Shown here: positions 24,601-32,211 of the stretch, piece after piece | Numbering within the stretch: position 1 is the first letter of the stretch | Layout of the letters: every line of letters begins with the position of its first letter | NCBI GenBank assembly: GCA_019694595.1 | Contig: JAIBBQ010000011.1 | Coordinates: 1 to 64,000, forward strand | DNA from: Myxococcaceae bacterium | GTDB taxonomy: Bacteria; Myxococcota; Myxococcia; Myxococcales; Myxococcaceae | Length of the DNA: 64,000 nucleotides | Direction: 5' to 3' | Notes under the pieces: model-generated | The model's database searches: none | Seen by the model: only the letters and a program-made list of their open reading frames with translations | What the model was told of the DNA's origin: nothing | Translations under genes and position numbers: made by a program

Positions 24601-27600
24601 ATGGCGCAGGTGCGTTTCCTCGAGCGGTCGCTGGAGTGGAGAGACGGAGAGTCGCTGCTCGACTGCCTCGAGCGGCACGGCGCCGACATTCCCTCGTCGT
24701 GCCGGTCGGGCGCGTGCCACAGCTGCCTCGTCCGGGTGACCGAAGGGCCGATCTCTCCCGTCGCCCAGCTGGGCCTCAAGGAGACCTGGAAGGCGCAGCG
24801 GCTGGCGCTCGCCTGCATGAGCACCACGCCCGAGGACGTCACCGTCGCTCCCAGCGACCTCTCGGTGCAGGTCTCCGCCACCGTCGAGGACAAGCGCGAG
24901 CTCGGGCGCGACGTGGTGCGGCTCAAGCTGCGGCCGGGCGCGCCGTTTCCGTTCCGCGCCGGGCAGTACGTCAACCTCACGCGCTCCGACGGGCTCACCC
25001 GCAGCTACTCGGTGGCGAGCCTGGAGTCCGACGGGGTGGTCGAGCTCCACGTGCGGGTGGTGCCCGACGGGCGCATGAGCTCGTGGGTGAAGGCCACCCT
25101 CAAGGCGGGGGACACCGTCTCGCTGCGCGGCCCCACCGGCGACTGCCTCTACGTCGAAGGGCGCCCCGACCAGCCGCTGCTCCTCGTCGGCACCGGCACC
25201 GGGCTCGCGCCGCTGGTGGGCATCGCGCGCGACGCCCTGGCCCAGAAGCACCGCGGCTCCATCACCCTGGTGCACGGCGGCCGCGGGCCGGACGACCTCT
25301 ACCTGGACCTCGAGCTGCGCCGGCTCGCCAAGCAGCACGCCAACTTCCGCTACCTGCCCGCACTGTCCCAGGGCGAGCCGGTGCCCGGCACCTTCCAGGG
25401 CCGTGTCGACGCGGTGGTGAAGCAGCAGTTCCCGAGCCTCGCCGGCTTCCGCGTCTTCCTCTGCGGCAGCCCGGCGATGGTGAAGGACGCGCGCGCGCTC
25501 GCCTACGCGCTTGGGGCGGCGCTCGACGACATCCTCGCCGACAGCTTCATCGCCGCGCCGCCGCCGAAGGCGCAGGAGCCCCACGCGCACGCGCTGCCGG
25601 TGCTGCCCGCGCACCCTCCGAAGAAGTTCGAGGTGAAGACCGGCACGCCGCGGCTGCAGAAGCTGCGCTTCACCGTGCAGGCGGCCATCTTCGCCGGCTT
25701 CCTGGTGCAAGGGCTCCTCTACTACCTGGCGCGCCTGCGCCCGGTGGGGTCGATGCTGCCCTTCATGGCGTACGACTCGCTCGGCCACCTCGTCGTCTCC
25801 TCGACGCTGGTGCTCTGGGCGACGATGTTCGCGCTCATCTTCGTGCTGGGCCGCTTCGCGTGCGGCTGGCTGTGCCCGCTGGGCTTCATCCAGGACCTGG
25901 GCGAGAAGGTGCTCAAGGCGCTCAAGGTGCCGCTGCGTCGGCCGGTGCGGCAGTCGAACACGGTGCGCTTCGGCATGGCGGCCATGGTGCTGGGCCACTT
26001 CGTGGTGATGCCGGTGCTCGCGGCGCCGGTGCGCGTCTGGCAGCTCGACTGGCTGTACCGGGAACCGTGGCTCCTGGGCTTTCCGTTCCGCGTCGGGCTC
26101 TTCGCGCTCGACCTGGTGGCGGTCTTCGTGGTGCTCGGGCTGGTGCTGCCGTACTTCTTCGGGCCGAGGCCGTACTGCAAGCTGGTCTGCGAGACCGGGT
26201 ACCTGATGGACCTGACCTCGCGCTTCGCGTTCGGCCGCATCCGCCGCAACGAAGGCTTCGAGCGCGACACCTGCCTCAGCTGCCAGCGCTGCACCAACAT
26301 CTGCCCGCAGGGCATCAACGTCTTCGAAGAAGTGCACCTCTTCGACCGCGTGGTGAACGGCAACTGCATCACCTGCCTGCAGTGCGTGAACACCTGCCCC
26401 AACGACACCATCGTCTACTCGCTGCGCAAGAAGGCGTCCGACACCAGCCGCGTCACCGGCTACCTCGCCGCGCTGCAGACCCGCGCCGAGGACCTGCCCC
26501 GCTACGCGCTCACCGGGCTCGGCGTCTTCGCGGGCGGCGCCTTCGGCTTCCTGGTGCTGCCGCCGTCGTACTTCCACACCTACGCGATGTTCGCGTCTCT
26601 CGGCGGGCTGACCGGCTTCCTCGCCTGGCGCGCGGTGGCCGCGGTCTTCGCGGGGAAGCTCGAGCCGCTGCTGCAGGGCGCCCCGGTCTCGCAGGTGGAA
26701 CGCGAGAAGGCGGCGCGCATCGTGCCGCTCACCACCGAGGAGCGGCTGGGGACCCGGGGCAAGGCCGCCCAGGGGCCAGGGCGGGTGCTCGCGGTGGCGG
26801 CGGTGGTGACGCTGGCGTCGGGCGCCGCGGTGTGGGCGCTCTGGCGGCACGTGCCGTCGCGCATCGGGACGCTCGACGAGCTGCCGTCGGCCTCGAGCTC
26901 GCCCGAGCAGCGCCGCGCGGCGGGCACCTTCTTCCTCGGGGTGCCGACCGAGACGTCGGCCGAGGTCACCCAGGCGACCTACGCGGGGCTGCGCGACGTG
27001 CTCGCCGACGAGGTGGGCGAGGCCAAGGTCTTCCGCGCCGAGAGCTACGGCGCGCTGGCCTACGCGGTGGAGCACGGCCGGGTGGACGCGGCGTTCCTGC
27101 CCGGCGCCTCGACGTACGCCCTGCTCAAGCGCACCCGGCTGCAGGTCGACGTGCTCGCCCAGGCGCAGCACCAGGGCGCCACCACGTACACCGGGCTCCT
27201 GGTGGCGCGGCCGGGCTTCGCCGCGACGACCGAGGCGCTGGTGGGCGCGCGGGTGGCCTTCGTGCAGCCCGACTCGCTGTCCGGCTACCTGGCGCCGGTG
27301 CAGTGGCTCAAGACGCGGGGCGTGCGGCTGTCCGACCTGGGCGAGGTCATCTTCAGCGGCACCCACGCGCGCGCGCTGTCGCTCCTGCAGTCGGGCCGGG
27401 TCGACGTGGCGGCCACCTTCGACTCGGTGGTGCGCGCCTCGCCCGGAGGCACCGAGCTCGTCGAGCTCGCCCGCTTCGAGAACCTGCCCAACACCTTGCT
27501 GGTGACCCGCCCGGGCATGCCGGAGGCCGAGCGCCAGCGGCTCCTGGAAGCGCTGCTGCGCATCTGGGCCGACGACGGCCTGCTGTCGGTGCGCCGCGCC

Positions 27601-27684
27601 CTGGCCGACGGCGCCGCGATGGACGCGCTGGTCCCCGCGTCGGTCGACGGCGTGCAGAGCGTGGGCGACTACCTCGAGGAGTGA
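24601..27684 (+). CDS. Ferredoxin-flavin reductase / NapH-like polyferredoxin / PhnD-like binding domain fusion
   Basis: This is a 1027-residue multidomain protein. (1) A plant-type 2Fe-2S domain has C34, C39, C42 and C72. (2) An FAD/NAD(P) reductase module (about 90-320) has RSYSVASLE and LVGTGTGLAPLVG. (3) A NapH/NosR-like membrane part (about 355-680) has CGWLCPLGF and YCKLVCETGY, then two 4Fe-4S motifs, CLSCQRCTNICP (about 558) and CITCLQCVNTCP (about 589). (4) After another helix (about 730-750) comes a PhnD/phosphonate-type solute-binding domain (777-1027), with LGVPTETSAEV, VDAAFLPGAS and GTHARALSLLQSGRVDVAATF. Counting helices places parts 1-3 on the cytoplasmic side and the binding domain in the periplasm. 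I infer electron flow from NAD(P)H through flavin and FeS centres, gated by or linked to a periplasmic ligand. All cluster cysteines appear intact. Confidence 0.88.
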   Translation: MAQVRFLERSLEWRDGESLLDCLERHGADIPSSCRSGACHSCLVRVTEGPISPVAQLGLKETWKAQRLALACMSTTPEDVTVAPSDLSVQVSATVEDKRELGRDVVRLKLRPGAPFPFRAGQYVNLTRSDGLTRSYSVASLESDGVVELHVRVVPDGRMSSWVKATLKAGDTVSLRGPTGDCLYVEGRPDQPLLLVGTGTGLAPLVGIARDALAQKHRGSITLVHGGRGPDDLYLDLELRRLAKQHANFRYLPALSQGEPVPGTFQGRVDAVVKQQFPSLAGFRVFLCGSPAMVKDARALAYALGAALDDILADSFIAAPPPKAQEPHAHALPVLPAHPPKKFEVKTGTPRLQKLRFTVQAAIFAGFLVQGLLYYLARLRPVGSMLPFMAYDSLGHLVVSSTLVLWATMFALIFVLGRFACGWLCPLGFIQDLGEKVLKALKVPLRRPVRQSNTVRFGMAAMVLGHFVVMPVLAAPVRVWQLDWLYREPWLLGFPFRVGLFALDLVAVFVVLGLVLPYFFGPRPYCKLVCETGYLMDLTSRFAFGRIRRNEGFERDTCLSCQRCTNICPQGINVFEEVHLFDRVVNGNCITCLQCVNTCPNDTIVYSLRKKASDTSRVTGYLAALQTRAEDLPRYALTGLGVFAGGAFGFLVLPPSYFHTYAMFASLGGLTGFLAWRAVAAVFAGKLEPLLQGAPVSQVEREKAARIVPLTTEERLGTRGKAAQGPGRVLAVAAVVTLASGAAVWALWRHVPSRIGTLDELPSASSSPEQRRAAGTFFLGVPTETSAEVTQATYAGLRDVLADEVGEAKVFRAESYGALAYAVEHGRVDAAFLPGASTYALLKRTRLQVDVLAQAQHQGATTYTGLLVARPGFAATTEALVGARVAFVQPDSLSGYLAPVQWLKTRGVRLSDLGEVIFSGTHARALSLLQSGRVDVAATFDSVVRASPGGTELVELARFENLPNTLLVTRPGMPEAERQRLLEALLRIWADDGLLSVRRALADGAAMDALVPASVDGVQSVGDYLEE

Positions 27685-27703
27685 CGGGACCCCGGCACGC
27701 GGC

Positions 27704-29608
27704 TCACGGCGTCAGCCGCAACCACAGCACCGAGTGGGCGTCGACCGCGAAGGTGAGCTGGTTGTCGGGCCGGGTGTGGGTCTTGGTGATGACCACCGCG
27801 TCGGGGTGGTCGGGCGTGTTCACCGCGAAGGGCGAGCCGTCGACCGAGTTGACCCGCCAGGCGGTGCCGTCGCCCTTGCCGGAGAAGTGCGACGCGTCGA
27901 CCTTGAGGCGGTAGCGGTTGGTGCGCGAGCGGTTGACCGCGAACACGTTGAGCGCGCCGGTCTCGTCGATGGTGGCGGTGGCGAGCAGCGCGGCGAACGG
28001 CGAGGCCGCGGGACCTTCGGAGACGTTGTTCATCAGGTTGGCGCGCACGTGGTGACCTCCGCGCTCGAGCATCGCGCCCAGCGTCTCGAGGATGCGGGCG
28101 TGCGCCGACGGCACCAGGGCGTCGCCGAAGCTGCTCAGCACCGAGCGCGACCCGGCGGCGGTGAGCGTGCCGCCCTGGGTGTAGCCGAGGCGCTGGTGGA
28201 GCCCCCGCGCCAGCACCGACGCCATGTAGATGGCGTGCATCTGGGTCGCCGCCCAGTCCGTCAACAGCGTCTGCTCGCCGATGGCGCCGAACTCCGAGGC
28301 CGCCACGTACGGGCGCCCCGGGGTCTTGTTCACCGCGGCCACCAGCTCGCGCAGCTTGGCGCCTTCGTCTTCCTCGCCGCCCATGTGCACGTTCCACAGC
28401 TCGGCCGTGGTGCCCGCGGACCTCTGGAAGATGGTGTACGGGTGGGCGATGGCGCAGTCGAAGCGCTGGCCGCGGCGCGCCATGCCGGCGGCGAACTCCG
28501 GCCGGCCCCACGACGAGCAGACGTCGATGGTGGGGTCGACGCGCTTCATCGCCGCGACGAACTCGCTGAAGCCCGCGTGGTCGAGCGTGTAGCTCACCCG
28601 CAGCTTCGCGCCCGCCGGGGGAATGCGCCCGTGGGCGCCGTCGCCGAAGCCGACCTCGCCGGTGCCCACGTCGACGGTGAAGACGCGCTCGGTGCCGTCG
28701 TGGCCCGCGAGCGAGGCCACCCTGGTCCACGCGGCGCCGTCGACGGTGAGCGCCACGTCCTTGAGCGGCGGGTAGTGAATCTGGAACACCTGCGACGCGG
28801 AGCCGTCGCTGGTGGCCGGGGTGCGGTAGTCGCAGTCCTTGCCCAGGGGCTGGTCGTTCAGCCGCTGCCGGTGCTCGCCGTCGATGAACTGGTCGAGCGC
28901 CGCCGACTGCGAGGTGTCGTTCATCCAGTAGCGCTGGCCCGCGTAGTACGGCTCGTTGCCGAGCTCGAAGAGGTGGATGCCGTAGGGGGCAGGGTGCCCG
29001 TCGCTCGCGCGCACGTCGGCCCAGGCCACGCCGCCGTTGGGGTTGGTGCCCGCGGGGGCGTTGAAGTACTCGACGTAGTCGGCGGCATCGCGCGGGCTCG
29101 CGTTGACGAACGGGACCTGGATGTTGGCCTTGGCGCCCACCGCTTCCACGAAGCGCATGTGTTCGGCCGGGCCGTACGGCGTCGACTTCTGGGGCGCGGT
29201 GTCGAACACCCACGCGCCGGCCGCGTTCTGCGAACGGAAGGGCAGCACCTGGCAGCCGCGGTTGGGCCCGGTGGCGCGGGCGAGCGAGAAGAGGTTGGCG
29301 TCGGTACCGCCGGGCCAGCGCAGGAGCCCCACGCGGGCTTCCTGGGTCTGCGCCACCACCGCGGGGTCGGGTGCGCCCTGGTGCCAGGCGCCGAACGCCG
29401 ACTGCTCGAAGCGGTGGTTGGTGCCGGTGTCGTGCGGGCCCACCTTGGCCCCGAGCGCGGCGGCGTCGACGGCGAGCACCACGGTGCCGGCTGCGGGCGC
29501 GGCGGTGAGCGCTTCCTCGGGGAGCTGGGCGGGGTCTTCGGTTCCGTCGAGCGGGCCGCAGGCGGCCGCGAGCAGGACGGCGGAGGCGAAGTGGGCGGAC
29601 GATCGCAT
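27704..29608 (-). CDS. GH51-like alpha-L-arabinofuranosidase lipoprotein
   Basis: This 634-residue lipoprotein has the signal MRSSAHFASAVLLAAAC (lipobox AAC, then GPLDG). The ATG was chosen to give this signal. The body is a clan GH-A TIM barrel with the GH51-like motif GLLRWPGGTDANLF. The putative acid/base Glu is in FELGNEPYY and the nucleophile Glu is in VAASEFGAIG. A C-terminal beta domain follows (FAVNRSRTNRYRLKVDA). The predicted role is releasing arabinofuranose from extracellular polysaccharide. It is convergent with the redox fusion gene (19 bases between) and 3 kb from the GH43 enzyme, which could act on the same polymer. Confidence 0.8.
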   Translation of the reverse strand: MRSSAHFASAVLLAAACGPLDGTEDPAQLPEEALTAAPAAGTVVLAVDAAALGAKVGPHDTGTNHRFEQSAFGAWHQGAPDPAVVAQTQEARVGLLRWPGGTDANLFSLARATGPNRGCQVLPFRSQNAAGAWVFDTAPQKSTPYGPAEHMRFVEAVGAKANIQVPFVNASPRDAADYVEYFNAPAGTNPNGGVAWADVRASDGHPAPYGIHLFELGNEPYYAGQRYWMNDTSQSAALDQFIDGEHRQRLNDQPLGKDCDYRTPATSDGSASQVFQIHYPPLKDVALTVDGAAWTRVASLAGHDGTERVFTVDVGTGEVGFGDGAHGRIPPAGAKLRVSYTLDHAGFSEFVAAMKRVDPTIDVCSSWGRPEFAAGMARRGQRFDCAIAHPYTIFQRSAGTTAELWNVHMGGEEDEGAKLRELVAAVNKTPGRPYVAASEFGAIGEQTLLTDWAATQMHAIYMASVLARGLHQRLGYTQGGTLTAAGSRSVLSSFGDALVPSAHARILETLGAMLERGGHHVRANLMNNVSEGPAASPFAALLATATIDETGALNVFAVNRSRTNRYRLKVDASHFSGKGDGTAWRVNSVDGSPFAVNTPDHPDAVVITKTHTRPDNQLTFAVDAHSVLWLRLTP

Positions 29609-29673
29609 GCCCGATTGTCGCGGCGTGCCCCCGCCGCGCCCCGGCCCGTCCTGGGGCGTCGGTTGACAGCGTC

Positions 29674-29689
29674 CTGTCCGGGTGGACAG
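29674..29689. promoter_or_regulatory. Perfect 6-bp inverted repeat upstream of the GH51-like gene
   Basis: CTGTCC-GGGT-GGACAG lies about 65 bases before the GH51-like start codon and 29 bases from the ahcY terminator hairpin. Its symmetry and position fit an operator for a dimeric regulator of the arabinofuranosidase gene; no regulator is identified. A TTGACA (29663-29668) sits beside it on the plus strand. Confidence 0.3.
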
Positions 29690-29706
29690 CGGCCGCACAA
29701 CCCTTT

Positions 29707-29745
29707 GAAAACACCACGGCCCTCCTCGCGCGAGCGGGGAGGGCC
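29707..29745 (-). terminator. Rho-independent-type terminator of ahcY
   Basis: On the minus strand an 8-bp perfect stem (GGCCCTCC with GGAGGGCC, 29718-29745) with a 12-base loop is followed by GTGGTGTTTTC. It begins 17 bases after the ahcY stop. The T-tract is short (four T) and offset by seven bases from the stem, so strength is uncertain. Confidence 0.6.
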
Positions 29746-29762
29746 GGGGGGCAAACCAGCGC

Positions 29763-31100
29763 CTAGTAGCGGTAGTGGTCGGGCTTGAACGGCCCGGTGA
29801 CCGCCACGCCGAGGTACTTCGCCTGCTCGGCGGTCAGGGTGGTCAGCTTGGCACCCACCTTGGCCAGGTGGAGCTGGGCGACCTTCTCGTCGAGCTTCTT
29901 GGGCAGCACGTAGACCTTGCCCTTCTCGAGCTTGAGGCCGGCGTCGATGGCGCCCCAGAGCGCGAGCTGCGCCAGCGTCTGGTTGGAGAACGAGTTCGAC
30001 ATCACGAAGCTCGGGTGGCCGGTCGCGCAGCCCAGGTTCAGCAGGCGGCCGCGGGCCAGCACGGTGATGCGCTTGCCGCCCGGGAAGATGAACTGGTCGA
30101 CCTGCGGCTTTACGTTCTCTTCACGGATCTCCGGGTTCTTCTCCAGCCAGGCGATCTGGATCTCGGAGTCGAAGTGGCCGATGTTGCCCACGATGGCGCC
30201 GTCCTTCATCGCGGTCATGTGCTTGCCGGTGATGACGTCGGAGCAGCCGGTCGCGGTGACGAAGATGTCGCCGATGGGGGCGAGCTCTTCCATCGTGTTG
30301 ACCTCGTAGCCTTCCATCGTCGCCTGCAGCGCGCAGATGGGGTCGACCTCGGTGACGTACACGCGAGCGCCGAGGCCCTTCGCGGCCTGCGCGCAGCCCT
30401 TGCCCACGTCGCCGTAGCCCGCGACGACCACCTTCTTGCCCGCCACCATCACGTCGGTGGCGCGCTTGATGCCGTCGAAGAGCGACTCGCGGCAGCCGTA
30501 GATGTTGTCGAACTTCGACTTGGTGACCGAGTCGTTGACGTTGATCGCCGCGCACTTGAGCTTGCCGTCGCGCGCCATCTCGTAGAGCCGGTGCACGCCG
30601 GTGGTGGTCTCTTCCGACAGGCCCTTGATGCCGTCGGGGCCGTCGAAGAGCTTGGCGTGCTTCTGGTGGATCCAGATGGTGAGGTCACCACCGTCGTCGA
30701 GGATCATGTTGGGGCCCTTGCCCCCCTGGAAGGCGTAGATCTGCTGCTCGAGGCACCAGTCGTACTCCTCGAGGGTCTCGCCCTTCCACGCGAAGACCGG
30801 AACGCCGGCCTTGGCGATGGCCGCGGCCGCGTGGTCCTGGGTCGAGAAGATGTTGCAGCTGGTCCAGGTGACCTCGGCGCCGAGCGCCTTCAGGGTCTCG
30901 ATGAGCACCGCGGTCTCGATGGTCATGTGCAGGCAGCCGGCGATGCGCGCGCCCTTGAGCGGCTGCTTCGCGGCGTACTCCGCGCGGATCGACATCAGGC
31001 CGGGCATCTCCTTCTCGGCGTTGGCGATCTCCTTGCGGCCCCACTCGGCGAGCTTGAGATCCTTGACCTTGTAGGCGGGGTATTCGGTGCGGTGGTCCAT
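29763..31100 (-). CDS. ahcY: S-adenosylhomocysteine hydrolase
   Basis: AhcY splits SAH to adenosine and homocysteine, relieving product inhibition of methyltransferases. At 445 residues it has the expected length. Seen are the substrate region ([29 protein letters not shown]), the catalytic Asn/Asp/Lys region ([13 protein letters not shown]), the NAD-binding [15 protein letters not shown], the second NAD contact [10 protein letters not shown], and the conserved C-terminal KPDHYRY. The gene lies 40 bases downstream of the ArsR-methyltransferase fusion on the same strand and is followed by a terminator hairpin, so the two form an operon. Confidence 0.97.
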   Translation of the reverse strand: MDHRTEYPAYKVKDLKLAEWGRKEIANAEKEMPGLMSIRAEYAAKQPLKGARIAGCLHMTIETAVLIETLKALGAEVTWTSCNIFSTQDHAAAAIAKAGVPVFAWKGETLEEYDWCLEQQIYAFQGGKGPNMILDDGGDLTIWIHQKHAKLFDGPDGIKGLSEETTTGVHRLYEMARDGKLKCAAINVNDSVTKSKFDNIYGCRESLFDGIKRATDVMVAGKKVVVAGYGDVGKGCAQAAKGLGARVYVTEVDPICALQATMEGYEVNTMEELAPIGDIFVTATGCSDVITGKHMTAMKDGAIVGNIGHFDSEIQIAWLEKNPEIREENVKPQVDQFIFPGGKRITVLARGRLLNLGCATGHPSFVMSNSFSNQTLAQLALWGAIDAGLKLEKGKVYVLPKKLDEKVAQLHLAKVGAKLTTLTAEQAKYLGVAVTGPFKPDHYRY

Positions 31101-31140
31101 CGTGTGACTCCGGTGAAGGTACGGCGTGGGACTGCGGGAT

Positions 31141-32163
31141 TCAGCGCTTCAGCTCCAGCACTGGGGGAAGGGGTTTGAGGGCCGCCCAGACGTGCCACTG
31201 CACGCGCGCGTCGGGCCCGAGCGGGTGCCACTGCGAGGGAATCGGCCGGTCGCTGAGCACGGTGAGCCCGGCGCCCTCGAGGAAGCCACGCAGCTCGTCG
31301 GGCGCGAAGCCCTGCCACACGTCGCCGCCCTCGGTGCGCAGCGCCTCGTCCTGGTGGGGCAGGTAGTCGAGCACCACCAGGTGCCCGCCCGGGCGCAGCA
31401 TGCGCGCGAAGGCCTGCACCGCGACCGCGGGCCGCGCCGCGTGGTGCAGCGTGCGGCCGGCGAACACCAGGTCGGCTCCGCCCGCGCGGTCGATGCGCTC
31501 GAGCAGCGCCGCGTCGTCGTAGCTGCCTTCGAACAGGCTCACCTGGTGGAAGCCGCGCGCCGCCACCAGCCCCTGCACCTTGGCGAGCTGTGCCCGGCTG
31601 CGGTCCACCGCGATGACCCGCTCGAAGAGCGGCGCCAGGAGGTCGAGCATCAGCCCGTCGCCGGTGCCCACGTCGATGGCCAGCGCGCGCCCGGGCAGCA
31701 GCGGCGCGAGCGACGAGAGGTGGGCGAGGTGCTCCGGCAGCGCCGGCACCGTGCGCGACGGCGCCTTGGCCGAGAAGACCTCGAGCCCCGAGTCCTCGCG
31801 CCGCGCGAGCACCGCGGGCAGGCGGGCCAGGCTGCCGTCGCTCAGGCACAGCCGGCGGCCTTCGGTGATGGCGGTGTCGACCACCGCCGAACCGCGCGCC
31901 GACTTCTCGAGCTTCACCAGCACCCGCCGCCCGTCGCGCCGCACCGCCACCACCTGGGCGGCCTTGAGCGCGCTCACCTTGCGGCTCACCTGCGGCTGGC
32001 TGTCCTTGAGCAGGGTGGCGAGCTCGCCGATGGACAGTTCCTCTTCGGCCGCGAGCGCCAGCACCTGCAGCCGCGCCGGCTCGGAGAAGAGCCCGAACAG
32101 CTCCACCGCGCTGGGCAGCTCGGGGACCTCGGTGCGGAGGCGGCGCAGGACCATCGCCCGCAT
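31141..32163 (-). CDS. ArsR-type regulator fused to a SAM-dependent methyltransferase domain
   Basis: This 340-residue protein has an N-terminal winged helix of the ArsR family (about 18-90; [31 protein letters not shown]) and a C-terminal class I methyltransferase fold. The latter has [28 protein letters not shown] and [15 protein letters not shown]. ArsR regulators next to ahcY that sense SAH or SAM are known in bacteria (SahR type). The methyltransferase fold here could be the ligand sensor rather than an enzyme. I infer control of its own operon and ahcY. ATG at 32163 is used; ATG at 32154 is an alternative. Confidence 0.88.
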   Translation of the reverse strand: MRAMVLRRLRTEVPELPSAVELFGLFSEPARLQVLALAAEEELSIGELATLLKDSQPQVSRKVSALKAAQVVAVRRDGRRVLVKLEKSARGSAVVDTAITEGRRLCLSDGSLARLPAVLARREDSGLEVFSAKAPSRTVPALPEHLAHLSSLAPLLPGRALAIDVGTGDGLMLDLLAPLFERVIAVDRSRAQLAKVQGLVAARGFHQVSLFEGSYDDAALLERIDRAGGADLVFAGRTLHHAARPAVAVQAFARMLRPGGHLVVLDYLPHQDEALRTEGGDVWQGFAPDELRGFLEGAGLTVLSDRPIPSQWHPLGPDARVQWHVWAALKPLPPVLELKR

Positions 32164-32190
32164 TCATATTCACATTTGCGCAACAAAGCA
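32164..32190 (-). promoter_or_regulatory. AT-rich upstream region with TTGCGCAA palindrome (ArsR-ahcY operon)
   Basis: The bases just upstream of the regulator gene are distinctly AT-rich against the GC-rich background. They contain the perfect 8-bp palindrome TTGCGCAA (32176-32183) and the direct neighbour CATATTCACA. This is a plausible promoter/operator for autoregulation. The site does not match a motif I can name with confidence. Confidence 0.35.
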
Positions 32191-32211
32191 ACCGATGGCC
32201 CGGAAGGCTGA

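Noticed and set aside
24502-27366. Long minus-strand open frame opposite the redox fusion gene
   Set aside because: It is a GC-driven shadow: composition is His/Arg/Ala/Gly-rich with no domain pattern, while the plus-strand frame has intact cofactor motifs.
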